A DNA stretch of 64,000 bases from Pseudomonas mendocina (GCA_037482215.1 CP148074.1:4216001-4280000); one strand, 5' to 3'. Counted from the first letter of the stretch, positions 28,225-38,172 are shown. Numbers and translations are program-made. The notes: generated from the letters alone by a model not told the origin.

Positions 28225-28491
28225 TTGAGCGCTCGTAACCTGAGCCTCAGCCAGGACTTCAATCCAATGGAAATGGCAACTTAAACCTGCCGGGCGCCAG
28301 CCTGAGCACCAAGTCAGTAGGCATCCAAACGATCTCTACACGCATGCCTGGGCCTAACCCATGGCACAGGCTTTTGGGTCTGCCGTACCCGGCTCGCCCT
28401 GCTCTCCTGCACCAACACTCACAACACTCTCGGTTCAGCCCACGCTGAACTGTGGTTGTTGCCATGCAAAATTTCCAGACGGATTAGCTTC
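28225..28491. other. Region upstream of the chemoreceptor gene
   Basis: No gene or RNA is recognisable here. I looked for a flagellar sigma-28 promoter (GCCGATAA type) and did not find one. The ribosome site before the chemoreceptor ATG is weak (GGATTAGCTTC). Confidence 0.35.
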
Positions 28492-30075
28492 ATGCTTAAC
28501 AACCTGTCCTTGCGGACCAAAATTCTCACGCTTTGTGGTGCCAGCCTGCTGGTACTGTTGATCATCGCAATCACCTTCTTCAGCATTCTGACCCAACACT
28601 CGCACAGCTATAAAACCTTAAGTGCCAACGCTCTGGAGGCCTCGCGATACATTGCTCAGGCAGCCCAATCCTACACACTGCAGTTGAGTGAACTCTCAGC
28701 TGCTAATCAAGCTTATGACTCGTCCTCGCCAAGCCGTGAACGGTTTGAGGCCGAAGAGAAAAAGGTTCAGCAGTACCTCAATGCACTGGCACGCCTGCAG
28801 CTTGATAGCGCGATAGAAGATGAACTCAGCGAACTGCGTGCAGACCATGAAATGCTCGGTGATCAGTTCCGCAACAACGCAGACGCGGCCTCGGCTCGCA
28901 TCGAAAAGATTGCCAACGATGGCAGCCTGCATTTCAGCAACCTTATCGACAAGATCAGCGAAACCTCAGAACAACAAATCGCACACATCGACGAGCAGGT
29001 TACGCGTACCTGGATCAGTGGCAGCCTGTTCATAGGTGCATTCACGCTGCTGAACTTCCTAGCCTTCTGGTGGTGGCTGTCGAGCCAGGTGATCTCACCG
29101 CTGTCACGGGTTACCCATGCACTGGTCCAACTCAGCCGGGGCAACTTTGGTGAGCGCATTAACAACCAGCGCCGTGACGAAGTCGGTGAGCTGGCTGAAG
29201 CCAGTAACAGGCTGAGCGATTTTCTGGCTGACACCTTTGCCAACTTGAGCAAAAACACCAGCCACTTGGACCAGTCCAGCGATGAGCTAAATGTAATTGC
29301 CTCACACATGACCCAAGGCATGCACGAGCAAAGCCTGCGCACTGATCAAGTTGCAGCCGCTATGGAAGAAATGACCGCTGCAGCCCAAGAAGTGGCCGGC
29401 CATACAGTCCGCGCCTCGCAGGCTGCCGACGACGCCGAGCGCGCCACTCAGGATGGTGAGCAGGCGATGATTGCGCTGGTCAGCAGCATCATCAACACCC
29501 GCGATGAGATCAGTCGCACCACCGAAGTTATCCTGCAACTGGAAGACGACAGCGGCCGTATCAGCGAAGTACTGGCAGTCATTCACAGTATTGCCGAACA
29601 AACCAATCTGTTGGCCCTCAACGCAGCCATCGAAGCCGCACGCGCAGGCGAAAGTGGCCGCGGCTTTGCGGTCGTAGCGGATGAAGTTCGCAACCTGGCG
29701 CAACGCACTGCGCAATCAACGGCTGAAATCAACGTCATCATCAGTGCTGTTCAGCGCGGTGCTGAAAGCGCTGTAAAAGCCATCGAAAGCGGCAAACAAA
29801 GCAGCGTCAAAGGGGTCGAGCAGGTTCAACACGCTGGCAAGATCCTTAATGGTGTGACAGACGCCGTTCAAACCATCCGCGATATGAACATGCAGATCGC
29901 TACCGCCGCTGAAGAACAGACCCTGGTAGCCGAGGACATCTCGCGCAACCTGACAGATCTGGTGAGCATTGCGGCCAACAATCAGGAGAACGTCACCCGC
30001 ACCGAACAGGCCAGCAGCAACCTACGCGATGTCTCACGCAGCTTAGCGTTGATCATTCAAAACCAGCATCGTTGA
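28492..30075 (+). CDS. Methyl-accepting chemotaxis protein
   Basis: This chemoreceptor of 527 residues has a transmembrane helix at about 11-33, a helical periplasmic domain at about 34-173 (four-helix-bundle type, rich in Ala, Ser and Glu), a second helix at about 174-197, a HAMP domain, and a signalling domain with the highly conserved hairpin [20 protein letters not shown] followed by [15 protein letters not shown]. It relays ligand binding to CheA. It lies between the p-cresol genes and the pca genes on the pch strand, so a phenolic or aromatic acid attractant is plausible; this rests on context only. The ATG at 28492 is used because the helix begins shortly after it. Confidence 0.9.
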   Translation: MLNNLSLRTKILTLCGASLLVLLIIAITFFSILTQHSHSYKTLSANALEASRYIAQAAQSYTLQLSELSAANQAYDSSSPSRERFEAEEKKVQQYLNALARLQLDSAIEDELSELRADHEMLGDQFRNNADAASARIEKIANDGSLHFSNLIDKISETSEQQIAHIDEQVTRTWISGSLFIGAFTLLNFLAFWWWLSSQVISPLSRVTHALVQLSRGNFGERINNQRRDEVGELAEASNRLSDFLADTFANLSKNTSHLDQSSDELNVIASHMTQGMHEQSLRTDQVAAAMEEMTAAAQEVAGHTVRASQAADDAERATQDGEQAMIALVSSIINTRDEISRTTEVILQLEDDSGRISEVLAVIHSIAEQTNLLALNAAIEAARAGESGRGFAVVADEVRNLAQRTAQSTAEINVIISAVQRGAESAVKAIESGKQSSVKGVEQVQHAGKILNGVTDAVQTIRDMNMQIATAAEEQTLVAEDISRNLTDLVSIAANNQENVTRTEQASSNLRDVSRSLALIIQNQHR

Positions 30076-30093
30076 ATGACGTAGGGCACCTGT

Positions 30094-30169
30094 GGCCTGG
30101 ATTATCCCTAGACGCATTTCGGGGCATCACCGCAACGGTGGAACACTCCGCTCTAGGGATAAACAGGCC
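30094..30169. repeat. Interspersed inverted-repeat element
   Basis: GGCCTG...TTATCCCTAGA (30102-30112) pairs with TCTAGGGATAA...CAGGCC (30152-30169): a perfect 11-bp inverted repeat plus an outer 6-bp pair, enclosing about 39 nt. The left edge shares TGTGGCCTGGATTA with the element at 21712. It probably belongs to a REP/BIME-like family. Confidence 0.6.
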
Positions 30170-30210
30170 CTGAAGGCGCGGCTTAAGCCGCAAAGCGTTG
30201 ATGCTCTGAC

Positions 30211-30245
30211 AATAAAAAACCGGCCCTATCAGCCGGTTTTTTATT
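30211..30245. terminator. Bidirectional terminator between chemoreceptor and pcaC genes
   Basis: AATAAAAAACCGGC-CCTATCA-GCCGGTTTTTTATT is an almost perfect palindrome with A and T tracts on both sides, serving the two convergent genes. Confidence 0.92.
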
Positions 30246-30259
30246 GTTCCTTGACCCTG

Positions 30260-30661
30260 TCAGGCGTCGTTCTGCAACGACTCAACACCCACTTCATCCC
30301 ACACCGACTCAGCCAGGTGGAAGGTGGCATTGGCTGCCGGGATGCCGCAGTAGATCGCGCTCTGCATCAGCACTTCTTTGATCTCGTCGCGGGTCACGCC
30401 GTTGTTCTTGGCGGAGCGCAGGTGCAGCTTAAGTTCGCCTTCACGGTTCATGCCGATCAGCATCGCAATGGTGATCAAGCTACGGGTGTGACGCGGCAGG
30501 CCCGGACGGGTCCAGATATCGCCCCAGGCATGACGGGTGATCATCTCCTGGAACTCTTCATTGAATGGGGTCAGGCTTTGCAGGCTGCGGTCTACGTGAG
30601 CATCGCCCAGCACCGCACGACGTACCTGCATGCCGGCTTCGTAACGTTCTTTCTCGTCCAT
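30260..30661 (-). CDS. pcaC: 4-carboxymuconolactone decarboxylase
   Basis: This 133-residue enzyme decarboxylates 4-carboxymuconolactone to 3-oxoadipate enol-lactone. It is an AhpD-like all-helical protein with the typical N-terminus MDEKERYEAGMQVRRAVLGDAHVDRS and the active-site region IAMLIGMNREGELKLHLRSAKNNGVTRDEI. The ATG at 30661 is preferred to the GTG at 30670 because AGGT lies six bases upstream and PcaC proteins begin MDEK. It is last in the leftward pcaTBDC unit. Confidence 0.95.
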   Translation of the reverse strand: MDEKERYEAGMQVRRAVLGDAHVDRSLQSLTPFNEEFQEMITRHAWGDIWTRPGLPRHTRSLITIAMLIGMNREGELKLHLRSAKNNGVTRDEIKEVLMQSAIYCGIPAANATFHLAESVWDEVGVESLQNDA

Positions 30662-30713
30662 TTCTGGCACCTATATTCAGAGGCGCAGCGTCCGCAGGCG
30701 CTGCGCAAAAAAC

Positions 30714-31502
30714 TTATGCGTTAAGGAAGTTGACCAGTGCGGTGGTGAACGCGTCACCCGCTTCGACGTTGGACAAATGCGCGGCATGGAAATCGACTTG
30801 TTGTGCGCCAGCGATGCGCTGTTGCATAAAGCGGCCATCTTCCGGAGTGGTCACAGCGTCGCCAGTGCCGCAGATGATCAGGGTCTTGGCTTCGATTTGG
30901 CCCAGTTGCTCACGGAAGTCCGCATCACGCACGGCAGCGCAGTTGGCAACGTAACCCGCAGGGTTAGTGCTGGCCAGCATGGAGACAATACGATCAGCCA
31001 CTGCCGGATTGGCAGCGGAGTACTCCGGAGTGAACCAGCGGGCGATGGAGCCATCACGCAGCTCAGCCATGGCCTTTTCGCCACCAGCATTTACCGTGTC
31101 GATGCGGCTGTTCCAGCCTTCAGCGTTGCCGATTTTGGCAGCGGTGTTACACAGCACCAAATGAGTGAAACGCTTCGGCGCGTTGATACCCAGCCACTGG
31201 CCGATCAGACCGCCCATGGACAGGCCACAGAATGCGGCGCGCTCAACCTTCAGCTCATCCAGCAGCGCCAGTACGTCGCGGCCCAGCTGTTCGATGGTGT
31301 AAGGGCCTTCAGTCACGGATGACTGGCCGTGACCACGGGTGTCGTAACGCACCACACGGAAGGATTTGCTCAGTTCCGGGATTTGCACATCCCACATGCC
31401 CAGGTTGGTGCCCAACGAGTTGGACATCACCAGAACCGGAGCGTCGGCCGGGCCGTCGATTTGGTAGTTCAACACGCCATCAGCCAATTGCAGAGTTGCC
31501 AC
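30714..31502 (-). CDS. pcaD: 3-oxoadipate enol-lactonase
   Basis: The 262-residue alpha/beta-hydrolase opens 3-oxoadipate enol-lactone to 3-oxoadipate. The nucleophile is in FCGLSMGGLIGQ, the acid in ICGTGDAVTTP, and the His in FHAAHLSNVEA. The start codon is GTG, with GGAG seven bases upstream. A 12-bp gap separates it from pcaB upstream. Confidence 0.95.
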   Translation of the reverse strand: MATLQLADGVLNYQIDGPADAPVLVMSNSLGTNLGMWDVQIPELSKSFRVVRYDTRGHGQSSVTEGPYTIEQLGRDVLALLDELKVERAAFCGLSMGGLIGQWLGINAPKRFTHLVLCNTAAKIGNAEGWNSRIDTVNAGGEKAMAELRDGSIARWFTPEYSAANPAVADRIVSMLASTNPAGYVANCAAVRDADFREQLGQIEAKTLIICGTGDAVTTPEDGRFMQQRIAGAQQVDFHAAHLSNVEAGDAFTTALVNFLNA

Positions 31503-31514
31503 GACAATTCTCCT

Positions 31515-32873
31515 TCAGAATTTTTCATGTTCAGCTACAGCGCGGGCGACCCAACGCTCAGCTTGTCCGAGGTAATGGGCCGGATCGAGTAGACGATCCA
31601 GCTCATCGCTATTGAGTTGCGCGCTGACTTCAGCGTTATCGCCCAGCACGGCACGCAGGTGACGGCCTTCGGCAATTGCCTGACGGCAGCAGGTTTCGAC
31701 CAGATGGTGCGAGGCGTCGCGGCCAATGCGCTGAGCCAGTGCAATGCTCACAGCTTCAGCCAGCACCAGGCCCTTGGTCAGGTCGAGGTTACTGAGCATG
31801 CGCGCACTGTCCACTTCCAGCCCCGGCACGGCGATCAGCGCCTGTTGCAAGGCACCGGCAACCAGACGGCACAGCTCCGGCAGGGTTTCCCATTCAGCGT
31901 GCCACAGGCCCAGGCTGCGTTCGTGCTCCTGCGGCATACCGGCAAGCATGGTGGAGACCAAGCCCGGTGCGCGTGTAGCAGCTCCGATCAGCACGGCGGC
32001 ACCGACCGGGTTGCGCTTATGCGGCATGGTGGAGGAACCACCTTTGCCCGGTGCGGACGGTTCGAAGACTTCCCCCACATCGGTCTGCATCAGCAGGCTC
32101 AAATCGCGCCCCAGTTTGCCCAGGGTTCCGGCGATCAAACCGAGCAGGTTGGCGAACTCCACCAGCCGATCACGCTGGGTGTGCCACGGCTGCTCAGGCA
32201 GGCCCAGATTCAGTTCAGAGGCCAGCGCTTCGCTCACCGCCCAACCCTGCTCGCCCAGCGCCGCCAGCGTACCGGCAGCACCGCCGAATTGCAGGACCAG
32301 CACACGGGGCTTCAGCTCAGCCAGACGCTGACGATGGCGGGTCACTGCACCCAACACACCGGCCAACTTCATGCCCAACGTGACGGGCGTGGCGTGTTGC
32401 AGCCAAGTGCGCCCCGGCAGTACAGTAGCGGCGTGGCGGCTGGCTTGTTCTGCCAGCGCATTGGCCAGCTGAGCCAGATCAGCCTCAATCAATTCAATAG
32501 CCTGACGGACTTGCAGGATCAGACCGCTGTCCATCGCGTCCTGGCTGGTCGCACCGAGGTGCACATAACGCTCGGCTTCAGCATCGCTGGCGGCGATACG
32601 TTTACCCAGCGCCTTAACCAGCGGAATGGCCGAGTTGCCAGCGGTGGCAATAGCCACAGCCAGCGCCTGATAGTCGAACAGCTCGGCTTTACAGGCAGCC
32701 TCAATCGGCGCGACAGCGGTTAGAGGAATCAGCCCCACACGGGCTTCAGCCCGCGCCAGAGCAGCTTCGAAATCCAGCATGCCTTGCACACGGCCCGCGT
32801 CGGAAAACACGGCGCTCATGGCCTGGCTGCTGAAGTAGCGTTCGAACAGTTGATTCCCCATACCCTGCATCAT
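31515..32873 (-). CDS. pcaB: 3-carboxy-cis,cis-muconate cycloisomerase
   Basis: The 452-residue member of the fumarase/aspartase superfamily lactonises 3-carboxy-cis,cis-muconate to 4-carboxymuconolactone. The superfamily signature GSSTMPHKRNP is present at about residues 276-286, with YVHLGATSQDAMDSG earlier. AAGG seven bases before the first ATG supports the start at 32873; two nearby in-frame ATGs are less well placed. The ribosome site lies within the last codons of pcaT. Confidence 0.95.
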   Translation of the reverse strand: MMQGMGNQLFERYFSSQAMSAVFSDAGRVQGMLDFEAALARAEARVGLIPLTAVAPIEAACKAELFDYQALAVAIATAGNSAIPLVKALGKRIAASDAEAERYVHLGATSQDAMDSGLILQVRQAIELIEADLAQLANALAEQASRHAATVLPGRTWLQHATPVTLGMKLAGVLGAVTRHRQRLAELKPRVLVLQFGGAAGTLAALGEQGWAVSEALASELNLGLPEQPWHTQRDRLVEFANLLGLIAGTLGKLGRDLSLLMQTDVGEVFEPSAPGKGGSSTMPHKRNPVGAAVLIGAATRAPGLVSTMLAGMPQEHERSLGLWHAEWETLPELCRLVAGALQQALIAVPGLEVDSARMLSNLDLTKGLVLAEAVSIALAQRIGRDASHHLVETCCRQAIAEGRHLRAVLGDNAEVSAQLNSDELDRLLDPAHYLGQAERWVARAVAEHEKF

Positions 32874-32882
32874 GAAAAAACC

Positions 32883-34172
32883 TTAATGATCGTTGTGGAG
32901 GTACTCCGCCTGCTTAGGCAGACGCAAGCTAAACAGGAATGCAATCACCATCATGGCCGTCACATACCAATAAAACGTGTCTTCCATGCCCAAGCTCTTC
33001 AGACCCAGGGCAACATATTCGGCGGTTCCGCCAAACATTGCATTGGCTACCGCATAGGCCAAGCCGACGCCCAGCGCACGCACATGGGGCGGGAACATCT
33101 CAGCCTTTACCAGACCACTGATGGAGGTGTACAGACTGACGATAGCCAAAGCGATGGTAATCAGCACAAAGGCCATGAACGGGCTATCCACCGCTTTCAG
33201 CGCATGCATCAGCGGCACAGTGCACAGCGCACCCAGCGCGCCAAACAAGAGCATGGAGTTACGCCGACCAATGCGGTCGGATAGCATGCCGAACAACGGC
33301 TGCATGCACATATAGACGAACAATACGCCGGTCATCACGAAACTGGCGGTTGATTTGTCCATGCCCGCGCTGTTGACCAGGTACTTCTGCATATAGGTGG
33401 TGAAGGTATAGAAAATCAGCGAGCCACCGGCGGTGTAACCAAGCACCGTGATGAAGGCAGCCCAGTGGTTGCGGAACAGCCCTTTGACGCTGCCAGCGTC
33501 TTTGCTTTCACGCTCTTGCGGTTTGCTGGTTTCCACCAGTGAGCGACGCAGGAACAGCGACACAATCGCAGCCAGTGCCCCCACCACAAACGGGATGCGC
33601 CAGCCCCAGTCGTGCATCTGCTCTTCACTGAGCAGCTGCTGCAAGATCACGATCAGCAATACCGCCAGTAATTGGCCGCCGATCAGGGTCACGTACTGGA
33701 ACGAAGCGAAGAAGCCGCGCTGACCGCGTAAAGCCACTTCACTCATGTAAGTCGCGGTGGTGCCATATTCCCCCCCCACCGACAGACCTTGCAGCAGGCG
33801 CGCCATCAGCAGGAAGAACGGTGCCCAAGCGCCGATCTGGTCGTAAGTCGGCAAGCAGGCAATCACCAGTGAGCCGACACACATCAGCATCACCGAAATC
33901 ACCATGGAATGTTTGCGGCCCTTGCGGTCAGCAAGGCGCCCGAATATCCATCCGCCAATCGGTCGCATCAGAAAACCGGCAGCAAATACGCCAGCCGTAT
34001 TCAGCAGCTGAACAGTGGGATCGTCGGAAGGGAAAAAGGATGAGGCGAAATAAATCGCACAGAACGCATAGACGTAGAAGTCGAACCATTCGACCAGGTT
34101 GCCGGATGAGGCGCCGACAATGGAAAAGATGCGTGAACGCTTTTGTTCGGCGGTGTAGTGAGTTGTTGTCAT
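32883..34172 (-). CDS. pcaT: MHS-family dicarboxylate/3-oxoadipate transporter
   Basis: This membrane protein of about 429 residues belongs to the metabolite:proton symporter branch of the MFS (ProP/KgtP/PcaT). Characteristic segments are [14 protein letters not shown] near the N-terminus, [14 protein letters not shown] in the first loop and [21 protein letters not shown]. The order pcaT-pcaB-pcaD-pcaC is that of P. putida, where PcaT transports 3-oxoadipate or related dicarboxylates. The ATG at 34172 has GGAG seven bases upstream. Other organic acids, such as 2-oxoglutarate, are possible substrates. Confidence 0.88.
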   Translation of the reverse strand: MTTTHYTAEQKRSRIFSIVGASSGNLVEWFDFYVYAFCAIYFASSFFPSDDPTVQLLNTAGVFAAGFLMRPIGGWIFGRLADRKGRKHSMVISVMLMCVGSLVIACLPTYDQIGAWAPFFLLMARLLQGLSVGGEYGTTATYMSEVALRGQRGFFASFQYVTLIGGQLLAVLLIVILQQLLSEEQMHDWGWRIPFVVGALAAIVSLFLRRSLVETSKPQERESKDAGSVKGLFRNHWAAFITVLGYTAGGSLIFYTFTTYMQKYLVNSAGMDKSTASFVMTGVLFVYMCMQPLFGMLSDRIGRRNSMLLFGALGALCTVPLMHALKAVDSPFMAFVLITIALAIVSLYTSISGLVKAEMFPPHVRALGVGLAYAVANAMFGGTAEYVALGLKSLGMEDTFYWYVTAMMVIAFLFSLRLPKQAEYLHNDH

Positions 34173-34232
34173 TTTCAGACTCCGTGGCAATAACCTGAAT
34201 CGGACATTCACCACACACCTTCGTTCCAGTTC

Positions 34233-34264
34233 AAAACCCCGACAGGCTTTGCCTGCCGGGGTTT
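34233..34264 (-). terminator. Terminator after pcaF
   Basis: Stem AAACCCCG-ACAGGC-TTT-GCCTG-CCGGGGTTT begins about 14 bp beyond the pcaF stop. It separates the pcaIJF unit from pcaTBDC. Only about 60 bp remain before the pcaT start, so read-through may contribute to pcaT expression. Confidence 0.8.
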
Positions 34265-34277
34265 GAGACCATTCTGA

Positions 34278-35483
34278 TCAGACGCGCTCAACCGCCAGCG
34301 CCAGACCTTGACCAACACCAATGCACATGGTCGCCAGCCCCAGCTTGCCGCCGGTTTTTTCCAGCTGATGAACGGCAGTCAGCACCAGGCGTGCACCGCT
34401 CATGCCCAGCGGGTGACCCAGTGCAATCGCGCCACCGTTAGGGTTAACGCTGGCTGCGTCGTCGGCCAGGCCGAGGTCACGCATGCAGGCCAGGCCTTGC
34501 GCCGCGAAGGCTTCATTCAGCTCGATGACATCGTAATCTTCGATCTTGATGCCCAGGCGCTCATTGAGCTTGCGTACCGCCGGTACCGGGCCATAACCCA
34601 TGATGCGTGGTGCTACACCGGCGCTGGCCATGCCCAGCACTTTGGCGCGGGGAGTCAGGCCGTACTTTTCCACCGCCTCTTTGGACGCGAGGATCAGCGC
34701 GGCAGCACCATCGTTGACGCCGGAGGCGTTGCCTGCGGTGACGGTCTTGTCTGCACCATTGACTGGCTTGAGCTTAGTCAGCGCCTCAAGGGTGGTGTCC
34801 GGGCGCGGGTGCTCGTCGGTGTCGACGATGGTGTCGCCCTTCTTGCCCTTGATCACAACCGGCACGATCTCTTCCGCGAAGAAACCTTCAGCCTGAGCGC
34901 GACCGGCTTTTTGCTGGCTGCGAATAGCGAAAGCATCCTGATCAGCACGGCTGATGTTGAAATCATCGGCCACGTTGTCAGCGGTTTGCGGCATGGCGTC
35001 AACGCCATACAGCTCTTTCATTTTCGGGTTGATGAAGCGCCAGCCGATGGTGGTGTCTTCAATCTTTTGGGTACGGCCAAACGCCGTGTCAGCCTTGCCC
35101 ATCACGTACGGCGCACGGGACATGGACTCCACACCACCGGCAATCGCCAGGTCCATTTCGCCACAAGCGATGGCACGGTAAGCCGTGCCCACTGCATCCA
35201 GACCGGAAGCGCACAGGCGGTTTAGGGTCACACCCGGAACGCTGGCCGGAATACCGGCCAACAGCAGCGCCATACGGGCGACGTTACGGTTGTCTTCACC
35301 AGCCTGGTTGGCACTGCCCATGAACACTTCTTCAATGGCAGCTGGGTCCAGCTGTGGGTTGCGTTCCAGCAGTGCCTTCAGCGGAATGGCAGCCAAATCG
35401 TCAGCCCGAACGGCCGATAGCGAACCACCAAAGCGACCAATGGGCGTACGTACCGCGTCGCAGATATACACTTCGCGTGTCAT
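34278..35483 (-). CDS. pcaF: 3-oxoadipyl-CoA thiolase
   Basis: The 401-residue thiolase splits 3-oxoadipyl-CoA into succinyl-CoA and acetyl-CoA, the last step of the pathway. The acyl-accepting Cys is in TLNRLCASGLDAVG (about residue 90). GNASGVNDGAAAL, NEAFAAQGLA, NPNGGAIALGHPLG and the C-terminal CIGVGQG with the second Cys are all present. Its start overlaps the pcaJ stop by one base (TAATG), so translation is coupled. Confidence 0.96.
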   Translation of the reverse strand: MTREVYICDAVRTPIGRFGGSLSAVRADDLAAIPLKALLERNPQLDPAAIEEVFMGSANQAGEDNRNVARMALLLAGIPASVPGVTLNRLCASGLDAVGTAYRAIACGEMDLAIAGGVESMSRAPYVMGKADTAFGRTQKIEDTTIGWRFINPKMKELYGVDAMPQTADNVADDFNISRADQDAFAIRSQQKAGRAQAEGFFAEEIVPVVIKGKKGDTIVDTDEHPRPDTTLEALTKLKPVNGADKTVTAGNASGVNDGAAALILASKEAVEKYGLTPRAKVLGMASAGVAPRIMGYGPVPAVRKLNERLGIKIEDYDVIELNEAFAAQGLACMRDLGLADDAASVNPNGGAIALGHPLGMSGARLVLTAVHQLEKTGGKLGLATMCIGVGQGLALAVERV

Positions 35484-36265
35484 TACTCGTCACCACTCTT
35501 CTGGCCGTGGGCAATTGCTGTGCGCTCTTCGAGGGCACGCAGGGCTTCCAGCTCGTGCGCTTGCGGCACGGCAGTTTCGGCTACCACATCAGCAAAGCGG
35601 ATGGCCCAGCCGGTGTTCTCGATGATCTGCTCGCGGGTAATACCCGGGTGGATCGAGGTGACGATGAACTCGTTAGTGCCTTCTTCCGGCTCCATGATGC
35701 ACAGGTCGGTGATCAGTGCCACCGGGCCAGCACCTGGCAGGCCCAAACGTTTGCGGTGGTCGCCGCCTTCGCCGTGGCCCACGGAGGTGATGAAGGCCAG
35801 CTTATCCACAAAGGTGCGATGACCTTGCTTGAGGATGATGAACACCTTCTTCGCGCTGCCTGCGATTTCTGGCGCGCCACCGGCGCCTGGCAGGCGCACT
35901 TTGGGAGCGTTGTAATCACCGATTACGGTGGTGTTGATGTTGCCGAATTTGTCGACCTGCGCCGCGCCCAGGAAGCCTACGTCGATACGGCCGCCTTGCA
36001 GCCAGTAACGGAAGATTTCGCCGGTCGGCACAACAGTGTCAGCGGTTTCAGCCAGCTCGCCGTCACCGATGGACAGCGGCAATACGTTCGGCTTGGCACC
36101 GATCGGGCCTGATTCGTAAATCAGGGTCACGTCAGGTGCGTGGGTCAGGCGAGCCAGGTTAGCCGCCTTGGATGGCAGGCCGATACCTACGAAGGTCACG
36201 TCGGTGTTGGTCAGACGACGGGCAGCGGCCACGGTCATCATTTCGTTAGTGGTGTAGGCGCTCAT
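35483..36265 (-). CDS. pcaJ: 3-oxoadipate CoA-transferase beta subunit
   Basis: The 260-residue subunit of the succinyl-CoA:3-oxoadipate CoA-transferase carries the catalytic Glu in the YESGPIGA motif (about residues 50-57). It works with PcaI to activate 3-oxoadipate. It overlaps pcaI and pcaF by one base on each side, indicating strict co-expression. Confidence 0.95.
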   Translation of the reverse strand: MSAYTTNEMMTVAAARRLTNTDVTFVGIGLPSKAANLARLTHAPDVTLIYESGPIGAKPNVLPLSIGDGELAETADTVVPTGEIFRYWLQGGRIDVGFLGAAQVDKFGNINTTVIGDYNAPKVRLPGAGGAPEIAGSAKKVFIILKQGHRTFVDKLAFITSVGHGEGGDHRKRLGLPGAGPVALITDLCIMEPEEGTNEFIVTSIHPGITREQIIENTGWAIRFADVVAETAVPQAHELEALRALEERTAIAHGQKSGDE

Positions 36266-37128
36266 TATTTGGCCTCCTGCAGCTTGGCCTGAGCCAACTT
36301 TTCCTGGAATTGGGCGAAATCAGCAGTACCACGGATGTAGGTGTCGATCCACGCGTTGAAGGTGTAACGCTCGCGGGCAATCGGGTCCCACGCTTGGTAG
36401 AACGCGTTGTCACGCTCGTAGTAACCGTGGGCGTATGACGGATGCGCACCACCCGGTACCAGGCAGACTGAGGTCAGCGCCCAAGTCGGCAGCACGCAGG
36501 CGTTCATCGGTGCGTTGAGGTCGTCGACGATCTCTTCCACAGTGACGATGCAGCGCTTGGCAGCCAGCGCAGCTTCTTTCTGCACACCCAGGATGCCCTG
36601 GATCAGCACGTTGCCTTTGCGGTCGGCTTTCTGTGCATGAATCACGGTCACGTCAGGGCGCACGCTCGGTACTGCAGCCAGTTGCTCGCCAGTGAACGGG
36701 CAGTTGATGAACTTGATGTTCGGGTTGACCTTAGGCAGGTCGGAACCAGCGTATGCACGCAGCACAGCGAACGGCAGGCCAGATGCACCGGCCACGTAGG
36801 AGTTAGCCAGGTCAGCGTGACTGTGCTCGTCGATTTCCAGCGGCTGCGGCCACTGCTTCTCAACCGCATCACGCAGGCGATGCAGTGAGCCAACACCAGG
36901 GTTTCCGCCCCAGGAGAAGGTCAGTTTGCGCACGCAGCCAGCGCCGATCAGCAGGTCATAGACCAAATCCGGCGTCATACGAACCAGGTGCAGGTCTTTC
37001 TTGCCCTGACGGATGATCTCGTGTGAAGCAGCAGTCGGAATCAGGTGGGTAAAACCCTCAAGGGCTACCGTATCGCCGTCGTTGACGTAGCGCGAAATGG
37101 CTTCGCCGAGGGAAATGATATCGGCCAT
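36265..37128 (-). CDS. pcaI: 3-oxoadipate CoA-transferase alpha subunit
   Basis: The 287-residue subunit has the CoA-transferase glycine-rich motif in FSWGGNPGVGS (about residues 72-82) and MRENHT-free N-terminus MADIISLGEAISRYVNDGDTV. The ATG at 37128 is chosen over an upstream TTG. It is the first gene of pcaIJF. Two PcaR-like boxes lie 83-118 bp upstream of its start. Confidence 0.95.
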   Translation of the reverse strand: MADIISLGEAISRYVNDGDTVALEGFTHLIPTAASHEIIRQGKKDLHLVRMTPDLVYDLLIGAGCVRKLTFSWGGNPGVGSLHRLRDAVEKQWPQPLEIDEHSHADLANSYVAGASGLPFAVLRAYAGSDLPKVNPNIKFINCPFTGEQLAAVPSVRPDVTVIHAQKADRKGNVLIQGILGVQKEAALAAKRCIVTVEEIVDDLNAPMNACVLPTWALTSVCLVPGGAHPSYAHGYYERDNAFYQAWDPIARERYTFNAWIDTYIRGTADFAQFQEKLAQAKLQEAK

Positions 37129-37210
37129 CGTGTGGTTCTCTCTCAAGTGACAGACGCCACCTGGCTGGGTGGCAGTGCGCTGAGATTAGGCCGGAGCCGG
37201 AGCCGGAACA

Positions 37211-37246
37211 ATCCGATAATCGCCTTAATGTTCGATTATCGAACAT
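37211..37246 (-). promoter_or_regulatory. Two PcaR-like boxes upstream of pcaI
   Basis: A palindrome ATGTTCGATTATCGAACAT (37228-37246) contains GTTCGATTATCGAAC, 13 of 15 matches to the PcaR box GTTCGATAATCGCAC. The adjacent ATCCGATAATCGCCT (37211-37225) matches 11 of 15. Their spacing suggests cooperative binding next to the pcaI promoter. Confidence 0.7.
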
Positions 37247-37326
37247 TAGTAGACTAATGGATTAGATCGATCATCCCTCTGCAACAGTCAGCCGATCAGG
37301 CATAGCAAAGGGATTGATCAACTGAC

Positions 37327-38172
37327 TTAGGGAGCGCGGAATAGCTGGCTGCTGAGTTCACGGCTGGCATTGAGCATCATCGGCAAATAGCGCTTTTCCA
37401 GTTCACTGGCAGGCACTCGCCCGGCGTGGGTACTGATGTTCATGGCCGCCAAAACGTGGCCAGCCGAGTCATACACCGGCACCGCCAATGAGCGCAGCCC
37501 CTGCTCCAACTCTTGATCAACAATGCACCAGCCCTGCTGCCGGACATTTTGCAGGCAGTCCCACAACTCATCGCGGGTGCAAAGGGTGCGGCTGGTCTTA
37601 GGCTGTAGCTCAGCATTGGCCAGGTAGTCGTGCAGCTGGTCGTCATCCATAGCCGCGAGCAACACGCGCCCCATGGATGTGCAATACGCAGGCAGGCGGC
37701 TGCCCACACTCAGATCAACCGAGATCAAACGCTGGGGAATGGCTGAGCGAGCGATGTAAAGAATCTGCTCACCTTCCAGGGTGGCCAGGCTGCACGCCTC
37801 GTGCAGTTTCTCACTGAGGCGGTCCAGATACGGCTGCGCTGACACCGCCAAGGGTGTTGATGACAGATACGCATGACCCAGAGTCAGGACTTTAGGCAGC
37901 AGCGAATAGGTGCGGCCATCGGTGGTAGCGAAGCCCAACTTCATTAGGGTGTACAGACAACGCCTTACTGCTGCACGGGGGATTTCGGTGCGATGACTGA
38001 TCTGGGCAATGGTCAGCTGCCGTTTACGCTCCTGAAATGCATTGATCACCGCCAGACCACGGGCCAGCGACGCCATAAAGTTCGGATCACCGCCAAACTC
38101 TTCAATACGCTTGGCCGGTGAGACATAGGGCGGAGGCGCCAACATGGAGGTCGACGGACGGTTATCGCTCAT
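37327..38172 (-). CDS. pcaR: IclR-family regulator of the beta-ketoadipate pathway
   Basis: This regulator of about 281 residues has an IclR winged HTH at about 33-95 (LTIAQISHRTEIPRAAVRRCLYTLMKLGF) and a C-terminal effector domain. PcaR responds to 3-oxoadipate and activates the pca genes in P. putida. The ATG at 38172 has GGAG five bases upstream. PcaR-like boxes occur in front of pcaR itself, pcaI and the pob genes, consistent with autoregulation and control of the whole route. It is a distant paralogue of the MhpR-type regulator at 9.9 kb. Confidence 0.92.
   Translation of the reverse strand: MSDNRPSTSMLAPPPYVSPAKRIEEFGGDPNFMASLARGLAVINAFQERKRQLTIAQISHRTEIPRAAVRRCLYTLMKLGFATTDGRTYSLLPKVLTLGHAYLSSTPLAVSAQPYLDRLSEKLHEACSLATLEGEQILYIARSAIPQRLISVDLSVGSRLPAYCTSMGRVLLAAMDDDQLHDYLANAELQPKTSRTLCTRDELWDCLQNVRQQGWCIVDQELEQGLRSLAVPVYDSAGHVLAAMNISTHAGRVPASELEKRYLPMMLNASRELSSQLFRAP

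Noticed and set aside
28259..28465. A 68-codon minus-strand frame before the chemoreceptor gene
   Set aside because: Cys/Arg-rich composition, no ribosome site and no recognisable family.
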